DNA of 44,365 nt from Bacteroidales bacterium (GTDB taxonomy: Bacteria; Bacteroidota; Bacteroidia; Bacteroidales; Muribaculaceae). The position numbers were made by a program, and so were the translations under genes. The notes beneath the pieces were generated by a model. The model made no database searches. It saw only the letters and a program-made list of their open reading frames with translations, and had not been told where the DNA came from. Position 1 is the first letter of the stretch, and every line of letters starts with the position of its first letter. The stretch spans positions 1 to 44,365 of the forward strand of contig CAJTEX010000026.1 in NCBI GenBank assembly GCA_910575615.1. Reading direction: 5' to 3'. This document shows positions 1 to 7,743 of the stretch, in pieces.

Positions 1-81
1 CAATACGTTCATACGCTAAGATTTTTATAATGAACGCTTTGGCGATTCAGTTGTATTTGACAATTCGATATATTAACTTAA

Positions 82-813
82 GTTTCAACTACTTCGGTAA
101 TTTTTACCGAATCATTGTATAAGATGTTGCCGACTTTGGAATCATTTGTAAAAGATGCCATCATCACACAGCGTCCGGTTCCCGAATCGTTATTCCGTGA
201 ACGCACTGTCTGGAATTATCCGGAGGGTGCTATCCGTGAATTGCTGATGAACGCCTGTATGCACAGGGATTACCAAGCCAATATGCCTATCCGCCTTTAT
301 CAGTTTGACGATTACATCGAGGTGATGAATGCGGGCGGACTATATGGCGAAGCCCGACCCGAAAATTTCCCCTCGGTCAATGACTATCGCAACCCGCTTG
401 TGGCAGAAGCAATGAGAGTGATGAAGTATGTCAACAAGTTCAACCGAGGCATTACCCGAGTCCAAGAAATGCTGAAGGATAACGGCAATCCTCCGGCAGA
501 GTTTGACGTGAATACCATCACCGCCTTCCGCGTCAATATTCACGCCACAAACGAATCCGACTTGTCAAAGGGCACAAGTCAGGGCACAAGTCAGGGCACA
601 AGTCAAAATAACAAGACCATCAAAGAAAAAATCATCGAGTTCTGCAAAGAGCCTCGCTCATTAGCCGAAATAACCGAGTTTTGTGGCTTCAAAGACAAAC
701 GCAAATTCCGCGAGCGCTATCTAAATCCTCTTCTCGGCACCAGCATCCAAATGACAATCCCCGACAAACCCACCAGCCGGTTTCAGAACTATATTACTAT
801 ACCGAGTAAATAA
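82..813 (+). pseudogene. 5'-truncated AlbA_2-family ATP-binding protein (C-terminal part)
   Basis: The readable product starts after an in-frame stop at 79-81. It matches the C-terminal half of Bacteroidales AlbA_2/RecG-like ATP-binding proteins: a GHKL-like segment with RELLMNACMHRDYQ and the NAGGLYGE loop, then NPLVAEAMRVMKYVNKFNRG, a Ser/Gly/Thr linker and a C-terminal winged helix. The N-terminal AlbA_2 DNA-binding domain is absent. A TTG at 115 or ATG at 124 could start a short product of about 230 residues, but no good start is seen. The linker is encoded by three tandem 12-bp units (570-605) giving GTSQGTSQGTSQ. The stop lies 20 bp before the TrlF-type gene, so the two may once have formed an operon. 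Family identification is by recall of motifs; function is unknown. Confidence 0.7.
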
Positions 814-833
814 TTCGATAAATCTATATTGAT

Positions 834-3410
834 ATGAACAGAGGCTCTCAATGGCGATTATGGGATTTACACTTTCATACGCCATCATCATCATCATACG
901 ACTATAAAGATAAAAGCGTTACTAATCAACAATTGATTGATGGTCTTAAAAACGCCGGAATATCCGTGGTAGCGATTACGGATCATCATTGTATCGACAT
1001 AGAAAGAATTCGTGAATTACAAACTCTTGGAAAAACTGTAGGAATTACGGTCCTCCCGGGAATTGAATTTTGTTCTGAGTTAGGAGGAAGTGAAGCCATC
1101 CATTTCATTGGTATATTTGATGAAAAGTCAAATCTTGAAACAATTTGGACCAAAATACAAGGGCAATGTTCTCTCACACCAGCAGAAATTAATGCCAAAG
1201 GGGTTGAACGAGTTTATTGTCCATTTGTTCCCACTGCGGATTTAATAATTCAACTCGGCGGTATCGTTACAGTGCATGCAGGGAAGAAATCGAATTCAGT
1301 AGAAAGTATTAAAAATAACTTGTTAGTTAAACAGGAACTTAAGCAAGCAATACTTTCCAATTATAGACCATTGTTGGAAGTCGGGAAAACTTCTGATATT
1401 GATGATTATGCATCCAAAGTATTTCCAAATATTGGATTTACATTACCTACCATAATCTGTTCAGATAATCATGATATTAAGAACTATGCAACTACATCTG
1501 GCCTTTGGATTAAAGCTGATACTACTTTTGAAGGATTAAAACAAATCCTTTTTGAGCCAGAAGAAAGAGTAGCTGTCGGAGACACTTGTCCAGACTATAA
1601 ACCGTCATATTTAGTAATTGACCGTGTTGACTTAGATGAACCTGGGTTTTGGAAACAGTCCATCTATTTCAATCAAAATCTGAACACAATCATAGGTGGA
1701 AGATCCACAGGGAAATCAACACTGTTATCCTCAATTGCGTCTAAATTTGATGGGACAGACACGCCTGAGCCATTTATTTTAGAGCATACAGATTCTGTAC
1801 GAGTTATATGGGCTGATGGGAATGAGGATTATCATCGAGACTTAGATTTCCTGCGACAGAGCCATATGTTCGATATCGCAAAGGATATTGAAGCCACCAA
1901 TCGATTGTTACTTAGTATTATTAAGGATAAGGAAGAATGTAGAGTTGCCTTAGACAATTACAATCGCAAAGTAACACAAACTATAGCTGAGACACAACGT
2001 ATTTTAAGTTCTCTCGAAGATTTGTTTGTACAGGGAGTGGAGAAGCAAAATTTAATTAAGCAATTTGGAGATAAAGCAGGAATTGATAGAGAAATAGCGT
2101 TACTAGTTTCACAAAGAAACCAAATTTTAAAAGAGACCAAAATAGATACTACTCAGATTGAACAATTTTCCGCTTATACTGAAAAGATTGCAAAATTTCA
2201 ACTAGAGATAACTGTTGCTGAGCAAGAATATTCAGTTCTCAAAAATTTACGACTGCTACCATTATTAGTCCCCAATAATGGCATATCGTATGTGGGCTTA
2301 AGTGATGAGACCACTCAGCAGTTAACTCTAAAAATTTCTGAGATTTCCGAGAATGCCAATCACCAAATGGTTATGGCAATTGACTTATTAACAACTAATG
2401 TTGAAAAAAGAATTGGACAAGCCAAAGCTGAAATTGATTGCATACAAAAGTCTCAAGAATATATTCAGGCAAAAAAAGTGTGGGACCAGAACAAAAGATT
2501 AATAGAGATTGACAAAAGGATTAATGACGAGCGCATAAAACTTCAAAAGTTCACTCAATTGTCAAATGACTTTTCTCGAATTAAAGAACAGGTTGAGAAT
2601 CTGCGAGTCGAATTAGTTAGTGCAAACAATACCTTCTTATTATCATGTCAGAATGTTTGTGAACTAATGCAACTGTCCCACGAAGGTGTTGAAATCAAAA
2701 GTATCATCGAGCTTGATGAATGCCGATTGCAGGACTTCCTAGACAGTTCTTTAGATCAACGAGGTTCTGAGATGAAAACTTTACTAAGCGAGTTTGTATG
2801 CAAGTATAAAAATGATGATCAAAATTACTTGGTATCAATCATCAAGAAAGCAAATAATTCGCAATTATCGTTTAAAGGAGGAGTCTCTACACATGAATTT
2901 TTAGCAAAATTATTTACGACAAATTGGTATAGACCTCGCATACAATTGTATTATGAAAACGATCGGTTTGATGGCATGTCGCAAGGGAAACAAGCGTTTG
3001 TCATTCTCAAGCTCATATTGGAGTTTAGTCAAAAACAGTGTCCAATTCTTATTGATCAACCAGAAGATAGTCTTGACAATCGAGCAATTTATAATGAATT
3101 AGTCAAGTACATCCGAACAAAAAAGAAACATCGGCAAATTATTCTTGTAACTCATAATCCCAATGTTGTAGTAGGAGCTGACGCTGAGGAAGTAATAGTT
3201 GCCAATCAACAAGGTTCTAAAACACCCAATGAGAATGATATAAAATTCCAATATGTTTATGGAAGTTTAGAAGTTACATCTGAGCATAATCATGATTTAA
3301 CTATTCCATTATTGCATAGAATGGGAATCAGAGAACATGTTTGCGATATACTCGAAGGTGGAAAGGAGGCATTTGCCAATAGAGAGCGTAAGTATGGGTT
3401 TAGACGATAG
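834..3410 (+). CDS. PHP domain + SMC-like ATPase (TrlF-type), predicted phage defence
   Basis: This 858-aa protein has two halves. Residues 1 to about 260 form a PHP-type metal-dependent phosphoesterase: DLHFHTP near the start, ITDHHCID and GIEFC follow, and a histidine-containing SDNHD lies at about 217. From about 270 it is an ABC/SMC-like ATPase: Walker A GGRSTGKST (about 286), a long coiled coil (about 370-650), a signature-like MSQGKQ (about 712), Walker B with ILIDQPEDSLDN (about 739) and a switch-like LVTHNPN. The combination is known as the TrlF family of AAA-like ATPases, often found in defence islands. The likely role is a nucleic-acid-dependent ATPase that licenses a phosphoesterase or nuclease. 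The start ATG at 834 gives MNRGSQWRLWDLHFHTP, which is the expected family start. The gene appears intact. Confidence 0.85.
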   Translation: MNRGSQWRLWDLHFHTPSSSSYDYKDKSVTNQQLIDGLKNAGISVVAITDHHCIDIERIRELQTLGKTVGITVLPGIEFCSELGGSEAIHFIGIFDEKSNLETIWTKIQGQCSLTPAEINAKGVERVYCPFVPTADLIIQLGGIVTVHAGKKSNSVESIKNNLLVKQELKQAILSNYRPLLEVGKTSDIDDYASKVFPNIGFTLPTIICSDNHDIKNYATTSGLWIKADTTFEGLKQILFEPEERVAVGDTCPDYKPSYLVIDRVDLDEPGFWKQSIYFNQNLNTIIGGRSTGKSTLLSSIASKFDGTDTPEPFILEHTDSVRVIWADGNEDYHRDLDFLRQSHMFDIAKDIEATNRLLLSIIKDKEECRVALDNYNRKVTQTIAETQRILSSLEDLFVQGVEKQNLIKQFGDKAGIDREIALLVSQRNQILKETKIDTTQIEQFSAYTEKIAKFQLEITVAEQEYSVLKNLRLLPLLVPNNGISYVGLSDETTQQLTLKISEISENANHQMVMAIDLLTTNVEKRIGQAKAEIDCIQKSQEYIQAKKVWDQNKRLIEIDKRINDERIKLQKFTQLSNDFSRIKEQVENLRVELVSANNTFLLSCQNVCELMQLSHEGVEIKSIIELDECRLQDFLDSSLDQRGSEMKTLLSEFVCKYKNDDQNYLVSIIKKANNSQLSFKGGVSTHEFLAKLFTTNWYRPRIQLYYENDRFDGMSQGKQAFVILKLILEFSQKQCPILIDQPEDSLDNRAIYNELVKYIRTKKKHRQIILVTHNPNVVVGADAEEVIVANQQGSKTPNENDIKFQYVYGSLEVTSEHNHDLTIPLLHRMGIREHVCDILEGGKEAFANRERKYGFRR

Positions 3411-3530
3411 CTTAAAGGTCTGGGCTTCTCCCAATTGACAATGTTCTTGGTTTTTAATTGAATGTATTGAATGTCGAATAAATACGCAAGAACTCCGATG
3501 TGATAATCCAATAGTCTCAGAAATTTGTTG

Positions 3531-3538
3531 TAACTTTG
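3531..3538 (+). promoter_or_regulatory. Bacteroidota -7 box (TAACTTTG) for the GNAT toxin-antitoxin pair
   Basis: TAACTTTG matches the Bacteroidota sigma-ABfr consensus TAnnTTTG and lies 30 bp before the antitoxin-like ATG. An AGGAG-like purine run (3555-3560) precedes the start. Confidence 0.6.
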
Positions 3539-3567
3539 TAGACTACTTAATAATAGGAGATAAAATC

Positions 3568-3738
3568 ATGGCAAGACCAATAGCAGAAACACCGATTCTT
3601 ACAGGCGATGATGCTGTGCGCTTTGAGAAACTCAGGATGGAAGTCGAGAGTCTCAGCAAAGAGCAGCGGGCCGAGAATACAAGAAAACTCAAGGAGGCGG
3701 TTAAGAAAGCTAAGGAATACATTACCATCTGCATATAG
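3568..3738 (+). CDS. Small antitoxin-like protein upstream of GNAT toxin
   Basis: This is a 56-aa ORF that starts MARPIAETPILTGDDAVRF and continues as a charged helical segment (KLRMEVESLSKEQRAENTRK) to ITICI. The motif of two prolines then a DAVRF helix is typical of short Bacteroidales proteins encoded directly before GNAT acetyltransferases. The stop is only 4 bp before the acetyltransferase ATG, so the two are probably translationally coupled. By analogy with DUF1778/GNAT pairs (AtaRT, TacAT) it is probably the antitoxin, but it has no RHH domain that I can recognise. It is too short for many automated gene calls. Confidence 0.65.
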   Translation: MARPIAETPILTGDDAVRFEKLRMEVESLSKEQRAENTRKLKEAVKKAKEYITICI

Positions 3739-3742
3739 GAAG

Positions 3743-4255
3743 ATGAAACTTGTAAAACTTACTCCCGATACCGAACTTGCAGGGTTTGATTGCGGTGATG
3801 AAGATTTGAATAATTTTCTTGTCGAGGATGCCAAAGGTTTCCTCGACAAACGTATAGCCACATCTTATATTCTGGAAGATGATGGCAATATCGTTGCGTA
3901 TTTTTGTCTCCTGAATGACAAAATCAGCCGTCAGGATGTGACGAACAGTCAATGGAAGAAGATAAAGGGTGGATTTCCTGAGCGTAAGCAATTCGGAAGT
4001 TATCCGGCTATTAAGATTGGCAGATTCGCAGTATCGTCACAGTACAAAGGTCGTAGCATCGGTACTGACCTGATGAACCTACTAAAAGGTATGCTCAACG
4101 AGAATCCCAATTACTCCGCGTTCCGTTACCTGACTGTTGATGCGTATCTATCCGCCATCGATTTCTATCAAAAGAATGATTTCAAGATATTGTCAGAGAA
4201 GATTTTGAGCGACCACACTCGTTTGATGTTCTTCGATATGATGGAGCTGGAATAA
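3743..4255 (+). CDS. GNAT-family N-acetyltransferase, probable toxin
   Basis: This is a 170-aa protein with the TacT/AtaT layout. FDCGDEDLNNFLVEDAKGF near residue 15 is the usual N-terminal signature. YILEDDGNIVAYFCL is strand beta2-3. The acetyl-CoA loop is VSSQYKGRSIGTDLM (the R/Q-x-x-G-x-G/A type), and DAYLSAIDFYQKNDF forms the C-terminal acceptor region. I choose ATG 3743 over an upstream in-frame start because the upstream part overlaps the antitoxin-like ORF in another frame. Toxins of this family acetylate the amino group of charged aminoacyl-tRNAs and so stop translation. The target here cannot be read from the sequence. Confidence 0.8.
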   Translation: MKLVKLTPDTELAGFDCGDEDLNNFLVEDAKGFLDKRIATSYILEDDGNIVAYFCLLNDKISRQDVTNSQWKKIKGGFPERKQFGSYPAIKIGRFAVSSQYKGRSIGTDLMNLLKGMLNENPNYSAFRYLTVDAYLSAIDFYQKNDFKILSEKILSDHTRLMFFDMMELE

Positions 4256-4261
4256 TTAGCT

Positions 4262-4423
4262 CTTACGCATAACTCGCATTTTGAGATTAAAACGACCGAC
4301 GATTTCTTCATTCCCGATAACGAGGTCAAGCTCCCTGAAGAACTTGACTATAGCCGAGTGTCGGTATATATTAGGTCGGCAGAGGCGTTTTCTCGCTCCA
4401 CATATCAGAGTTTTATATCATAG
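4262..4423 (+). pseudogene. Gene remnant of about 53 codons, no start
   Basis: Reading from 4262 gives an uninterrupted stretch that begins LTHNSHFEIKTTDDFF and includes PEELDYSRVSVYIRSAEAF before a stop at 4421. It has no start codon and no ribosome site. The residue composition looks like real coding sequence. It resembles the N-terminal region of Bacteroidales LuxR-type regulators, but that match is from memory and weak. It is the first piece of a run of gene remnants that reaches 5777. Confidence 0.35.
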
Positions 4424-4452
4424 CCTTTTTCCGCTACGCACGACAAGGCTAA

Positions 4453-4557
4453 AATGCCGGATATGGTATTGACAAGATAATGCGTTGGACAAAACTCACA
4501 GGTCTTGAAGTTGATTTTGAAAGCGATATAACATCACCGACAGCCGGACACGAGAAC
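4453..4557 (+). pseudogene. C-terminal remnant of a second AlbA_2-type ATP-binding protein
   Basis: After a stop at 4450-4452 the frame reads NAGYGIDKIMRW, then LTGLEVDFESDITS. That matches the distal part of AlbA_2/RecG-like ATP-binding proteins, where NAGYGIDK follows the ATPase domain. The frame closes at TGA 4558-4560. No 5' part of this gene exists nearby. It is a different paralogue from the copy at 82-813, which carries FNRGITRVQ at the equivalent place. Confidence 0.5.
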
Positions 4558-4799
4558 TGAGCCGCGAGAAAGCGCGCAACTGGGACAGAGACCGTCATGC
4601 GAGTTGGCTCAGGGTATATGCCATCCGGCTTGAACCGAATGTGTATGTAGTCACTGGAGGCGCCATCAAGCTCACGCGCACCATGCAGGAGCGTGAGCAT
4701 ACGATGGAACAACTTGAAAAACTCAACCGCTGTAAGGCTTATATGAGAGCTTACGGCGTATTTGATCAGGACAGTTTTGTTGAACTCACTAATGAATGA
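4557..4799 (+). pseudogene. 3' remnant of a toxin-like gene paired with the XRE regulator
   Basis: The frame gives 80 codons with SREKARNWDRDRHASW, then VYAIRLEPNVYVVTGGAIKL and a charged C-terminus ending DSFVELTNE. There is no start codon, and the preceding frame belongs to an unrelated gene remnant, so the 5' end has been lost at a fusion point around 4545-4560. Bacteroidales have proteins with the YAIR...YVITGGAIKLT core immediately upstream of XRE genes, where they look like toxins of a toxin-antitoxin pair. The stop codon overlaps the ATG of the next gene (4792). If the pairing is right, the antitoxin has outlived its toxin. Confidence 0.5.
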
Positions 4800-5109
4800 A
4801 GATATGGCAAGCAAGGCAATAAAATTTTTGGAGGCTCATCAGAGCGAGACTCCATCGCGTTTTGTCGAAGAAACGACATGGCGCAAAGAGAACGCGAGTT
4901 GGCTTCGTTGGTCACGCCAACTGGCTGCAACACTTATGGGCGACATGCAAGATCACGGCATGAAGCGTGCCGATCTCGCCGCACGTCTTGAAGTAAGCCC
5001 CCAATATGTAAGCAAACTGCTCTCCGGCACTGAGAATCTGAGTTTCAAGAGCATTGCCAACATCGAGGACAAACTTGGAATAACATGCATGGCGATGGTC
5101 AACGCCTGA
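4792..5109 (+). CDS. XRE-family helix-turn-helix regulator (antitoxin-like)
   Basis: This is a 105-aa protein. An N-terminal helical region (MNEDMASKAIKFLEAHQSE) is followed by an HTH_3 domain at about residues 55-100: MKRADLAARLEVSPQYVSKLLSG then NLSFKSIANIEDKLGI. ATG 4792 overlaps the stop of the upstream toxin-like remnant, which favours it over the in-frame ATG at 4762 inside that remnant. HigA-type antitoxins have this size and domain. It should bind DNA near its own operon and once neutralised the upstream product. Confidence 0.7.
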   Translation: MNEDMASKAIKFLEAHQSETPSRFVEETTWRKENASWLRWSRQLAATLMGDMQDHGMKRADLAARLEVSPQYVSKLLSGTENLSFKSIANIEDKLGITCMAMVNA

Positions 5110-5121
5110 TTTTTGACTCAC

Positions 5122-5223
5122 ATGAGACAAGCTGATATTTCACTTCACGAGATTCTGAGTGATATTACGCCGGAGGAACGAGCCGAGGAACGACTTTCAT
5201 TCCAGGTTTCCAATCGGCTATGA
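5122..5223 (+). pseudogene. Truncated N-terminus of a second XRE-type gene
   Basis: The 33-codon ORF reads MRQADISLHEILSDITPEE then RAEERLSFQVSNRL and stops. Many Bacteroidales XRE proteins begin with such a segment (ITPEE...LSF.ISNRL) directly before the helix-turn-helix, which is missing here. The sequence immediately downstream belongs to an unrelated gene on the other strand, so this is probably the surviving 5' end of a gene cut by a rearrangement near 5215. Confidence 0.4.
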
Positions 5224-5224
5224 T

Positions 5225-5620
5225 TCACGCAAATGTCCATATGACAGCAAGATGGGCTGGGTAGAATATGTAGAGCAAATACTTTTGAGTAGTAGTCTGA
5301 ATAAATCCCCGAGTTCCGTCATATGTCATAAGGACAACCATTGCCAGCACGGCTCCCACCCACCCTTGGATGTATGCCACAAGCGGGAACAAGCACAAAA
5401 TTGACAATCGTGGCCGGTCGCGCATCAGCCAGAATCCGGCAATGAGAGATATCCCTGCTAAGCCATAGTCAGGGTTCAAGAATGCAACCAAGCATCCGGT
5501 CGACATCAAAGCTGCCGCAATCCTCAAAAAAGCAGACGAACCATATACGTTGCCGTCACGCGTGAAGCCGAGAGGGAGCAACGCCAGGAATGACACACCA
5601 GAGGCAAGAGTGAACAAGAC
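5225..5620 (-). pseudogene. C-terminal fragment of a TraX-like membrane protein
   Basis: On the minus strand the frame encodes hydrophobic helices (GVSFLALLPLGF, ISLIAGFWLM, LSILCLFPLVAYIQGW, VLAMVVLMTYDG) and ends with KYLLYIFYPAHLAVIW. That ending matches the conserved tail of TraX/acyltransferase-3-like proteins (YxFYPxHL). The N-terminal half is absent. Upstream the frame runs into the ISAon1-type remnant, so a recombination event joined the two at about 5620. TraX acetylates F pilin in conjugative plasmids; in Bacteroidota such proteins are found in many contexts. Confidence 0.55.
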
Positions 5621-5777
5621 ACCGGATGTCTTTATTGTACTTGTCTTCGCGAAGTTGCTCTTTCTTCTCATCAAGCCATATGTCGAAGCGGGTCTCACTT
5701 TTTTCAAATCGTTCAATATCGAAGTTGTCTATCAGGACTTCGGGTAGGATGGCTCTGAGCAGTTGATCTGGTTTCAT
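5620..5777 (-). mobile_element. ISAon1-type transposase, N-terminal remnant
   Basis: The minus strand reads MKPDQLLRAILPEVLIDNFD, then FEKSETRFDIWLDEKKEQ. This is the start of the short N-terminal ORF typical of ISAon1-family elements, where the first residues are ILPEELLDNFE-like. It breaks off after about 50 codons in TraX-like sequence. No transposase catalytic region is left. Confidence 0.5.
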
Positions 5778-5846
5778 TGTGCAAAGATAACACTATACTC
5801 TTGATACTCTCTCCCGCCCACCGGAAAAATCCGCTGACCCGTTTTA

Positions 5847-5901
5847 GTTACACATTCGTTACACAAGCCCATATCGGGATTTCGTGTAACGAGTATGTAA
5901 C
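5847..5901. repeat. 18-bp inverted repeat made of GTTACAC-type motifs
   Basis: GTTACACATTCGTTACAC (5847-5864) is matched in inverted orientation at 5884-5901 with 16 of 18 positions, so four GTTACAC-like sites are arranged as two inverted pairs 19 bp apart. This layout suits an operator or integrase arm sites. Similar words (GTAACGAGATGGTAACG) appear near 17895, beyond the other end of the integrative element. Confidence 0.45.
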
Positions 5902-5963
5902 GGATGAGCGTCCGTAACGGTCTTTTTTCTGTCCGACATCTGTCCTGAGTCGAAATTTTTAGG

Positions 5964-6001
5964 CACGAAAAACCGCAGAATACATTGATATTCTGCGGTT
6001 T
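5964..6001 (-). terminator. Rho-independent terminator, minus strand
   Basis: A perfect 12-bp stem (AAACCGCAGAAT at 5970-5981 with ATTCTGCGGTTT at 5990-6001) has an 8-nt loop. Read on the minus strand, the stem is followed by TTTTTCG. It lies 47 bp downstream (minus sense) of the left 12-bp attachment repeat, as expected if a minus-strand RNA gene formerly ended there. Confidence 0.7.
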
Positions 6002-6047
6002 GTCTTGATTTTGTCTTGTGTTGGCCGGAACCTGTCCGACCCGCAAA

Positions 6048-6059
6048 GTGGAGCTGGAG
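6048..6059. repeat. Left attachment-site repeat (GTGGAGCTGGAG)
   Basis: The 12-bp word recurs in direct orientation at 17817-17828 and nowhere else that I can find. It is 160 bp before the integrase start. Its reverse complement, CTCCAGCTCCAC, is what the acceptor end of a tmRNA or tRNA gene often looks like, so the original target may have been such a 3' end. Confidence 0.6.
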
Positions 6060-6178
6060 GCTCTTTAACCTATATAATCACAGATGTTCATTATTTATAA
6101 AATTGCTATTGATTAATAGGTTAATACAATAGGTAATTAAAATGCGATTTCAAGGATGGTATTTGCATATATCAAAAA

Positions 6179-6217
6179 TTGGGTGTAATTTTGGGTGTAA
6201 AAATCAAGCACACCCAA
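6179..6217. promoter_or_regulatory. Candidate integrase arm sites, left end
   Basis: Two direct copies of TTGGGTGTAA (6179-6188, 6191-6200) are followed by an inverted ACACCCAA (6210-6217). They lie immediately before the preferred integrase start at 6220. The same word recurs near the right end of the element, mostly inverted. Spacing of 12 bp between the direct copies suits cooperative protein binding. Confidence 0.5.
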
Positions 6218-6219
6218 AC

Positions 6220-7533
6220 ATGAATATCAAACGAAATATCATTTTCTCTCCCGAATGTAGAAAGAAAGACGGTGTGACAATCGTTGAGAATGTCCCAATC
6301 CGTATGCGTGTCATCTTCGGTGGCAAACGCATAGACTTTTCTACTGGCTACCGTATTGATATCGCCAAATGGGATGCTGACAAGCAGCGTGTAAAGAATG
6401 GATGTACGAACAAGCTGAAACAAAGCTCGGCAGAGATTAATGCGGATTTGCTCAATCTCTACACCATAGTACAAAATATATTCAAAGAGTTTGAGGTCGC
6501 TGAAACCATGCCGACTCCAGGGCAAATAAAATCAGCTTTCAGCGAAAGGACAAAAGCTCACACCTCTAAGGAAAAACCAACTGAGACCGTTGGAGACAAA
6601 CCCTCGTTTTGGGAGCTATATGATGAATTTGTCAAAGAAAATGGTCGATTGAACAACTGGACACACGCCACTCATCAAAAATTCAAGACTGTCAAAAATC
6701 ATTTGACCGATTTTCAAACCAACAATAACGTTGAACTGTCTTTTGAATTTTTCTCGGAAGATGGGCTAAATGACTATGTTGACTTTTTGCGAGAGGTTGC
6801 GGATTTGAGAAACCTCACTGTCGGGAAGCAAATCTCTTTTCTGAAATGGTATCTCCGATGGGCTGCCAAGAAAGGTTATCATTCCAATCTCGCTTTCGAC
6901 TCTTTCAAACCGAAGATGAAGAACACGCAGAAGAAAGTAATATTCCTGACTACTGATGAACTGACAAGAATACGCACCTTGTCAATTCCTCAATCCAAAC
7001 AGTATCTTGAGCGTGTGAGGGATATTTTTCTTTTCCTTTGTTTTAGTGGGCTGCGTTATTCCGATGTCGCAAATCTCAAGCGAAGCGATATAAAGCCGGA
7101 CCACATGGAGATAACGACTATGAAAACAGCCGACAGCCTGAGCATTGAGCTGAATGCTCAGGCCAAAGCCATACTTGAAAAATATGCCGACATTCAATTT
7201 AAGAATGACCGTGTGTTTCCAATCATAACAAATCAGAAATTCAACACCTATCTCAAAGAACTCGCTCAGATTGCCGAAATAGACGAGCCTGTGCGAGAGA
7301 CCTATTATAAGGGCAATGAACGTATCGACATCGTGACACCAAAGTACGCATTGCTTGGTTCTCATACAGGCAGACGCACATTCATCTGTAACGCCCTCGC
7401 CCTCGGAATACCTCCGCAGGTCGTCATGAAATGGACGGGGCATTCCGACTACAAGGCGATGAAACCATACATTGACATTGCCGATGATATCAAGGCAGCA
7501 GCCATGACCAGATTTGATAATTTGTTTCATTAG
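6220..7533 (+). CDS. Tyrosine recombinase/integrase
   Basis: This is a 437-aa site-specific recombinase from ATG 6220. Domains in order are an N-terminal arm-binding region (MNIKRNIIFSPECRKKDG), a SAM-like core-binding domain (about 125-235) and a catalytic domain. Catalytic residues visible are Arg in FSGLRYSDV (about 280), HTGRR (about 382), and GHSDYKAMKPYID with the nucleophilic Tyr near 417. An in-frame ATG exists at 6142, but the 26 residues it adds are simply the translation of the TTGGGTGTAA repeats, so 6220 is preferred. The gene reads inward from the left attachment repeat. It should catalyse integration and excision of the element. A terminator follows at 7570. Confidence 0.92.
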   Translation: MNIKRNIIFSPECRKKDGVTIVENVPIRMRVIFGGKRIDFSTGYRIDIAKWDADKQRVKNGCTNKLKQSSAEINADLLNLYTIVQNIFKEFEVAETMPTPGQIKSAFSERTKAHTSKEKPTETVGDKPSFWELYDEFVKENGRLNNWTHATHQKFKTVKNHLTDFQTNNNVELSFEFFSEDGLNDYVDFLREVADLRNLTVGKQISFLKWYLRWAAKKGYHSNLAFDSFKPKMKNTQKKVIFLTTDELTRIRTLSIPQSKQYLERVRDIFLFLCFSGLRYSDVANLKRSDIKPDHMEITTMKTADSLSIELNAQAKAILEKYADIQFKNDRVFPIITNQKFNTYLKELAQIAEIDEPVRETYYKGNERIDIVTPKYALLGSHTGRRTFICNALALGIPPQVVMKWTGHSDYKAMKPYIDIADDIKAAAMTRFDNLFH

Positions 7534-7569
7534 CCAATCATCACAGACGATATTACCTGATTACCACCG

Positions 7570-7601
7570 ATACCACTCAAATTTCTTGGGTGGTATTTTT
7601 A
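7570..7601 (+). terminator. Terminator after the integrase gene
   Basis: ATACCAC..CAA (7570-7580) pairs with TTG.GTGGTAT (7586-7596) around a short loop, followed by TTTTTATT. It is 37 bp after the integrase stop. Confidence 0.75.
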
Positions 7602-7677
7602 TTACTCACTAAATATCAATGATATATAGTGAGCATTTATTTTAGTATGCCACCTCCTTGCCACTTATACCCGGCAG

Positions 7678-7685
7678 TAATTTTG
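7678..7685 (+). promoter_or_regulatory. -7 box (TAATTTTG) before the DUF3853 gene
   Basis: TAATTTTG fits TAnnTTTG and lies 59 bp before the ATG at 7744. Confidence 0.5.
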
Positions 7686-7743
7686 CAACGTCGACTTAAC
7701 CAATCCAAGCCTCGGCACCGGGGCTGTAACAAGAAAATAAAGT

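Noticed and set aside
93-111. Perfect hairpin TTCGGTAA/TTACCGAA near the left edge
   Set aside because: The stretch is translated as part of the AlbA_2-type remnant (TSVIFTES), so the symmetry is probably chance, and no T-run follows.
6142-6219. Extra N-terminal 26 residues of the integrase
   Set aside because: They are the translation of the TTGGGTGTAA repeats; the family start MNIKRNIIF is at 6220.
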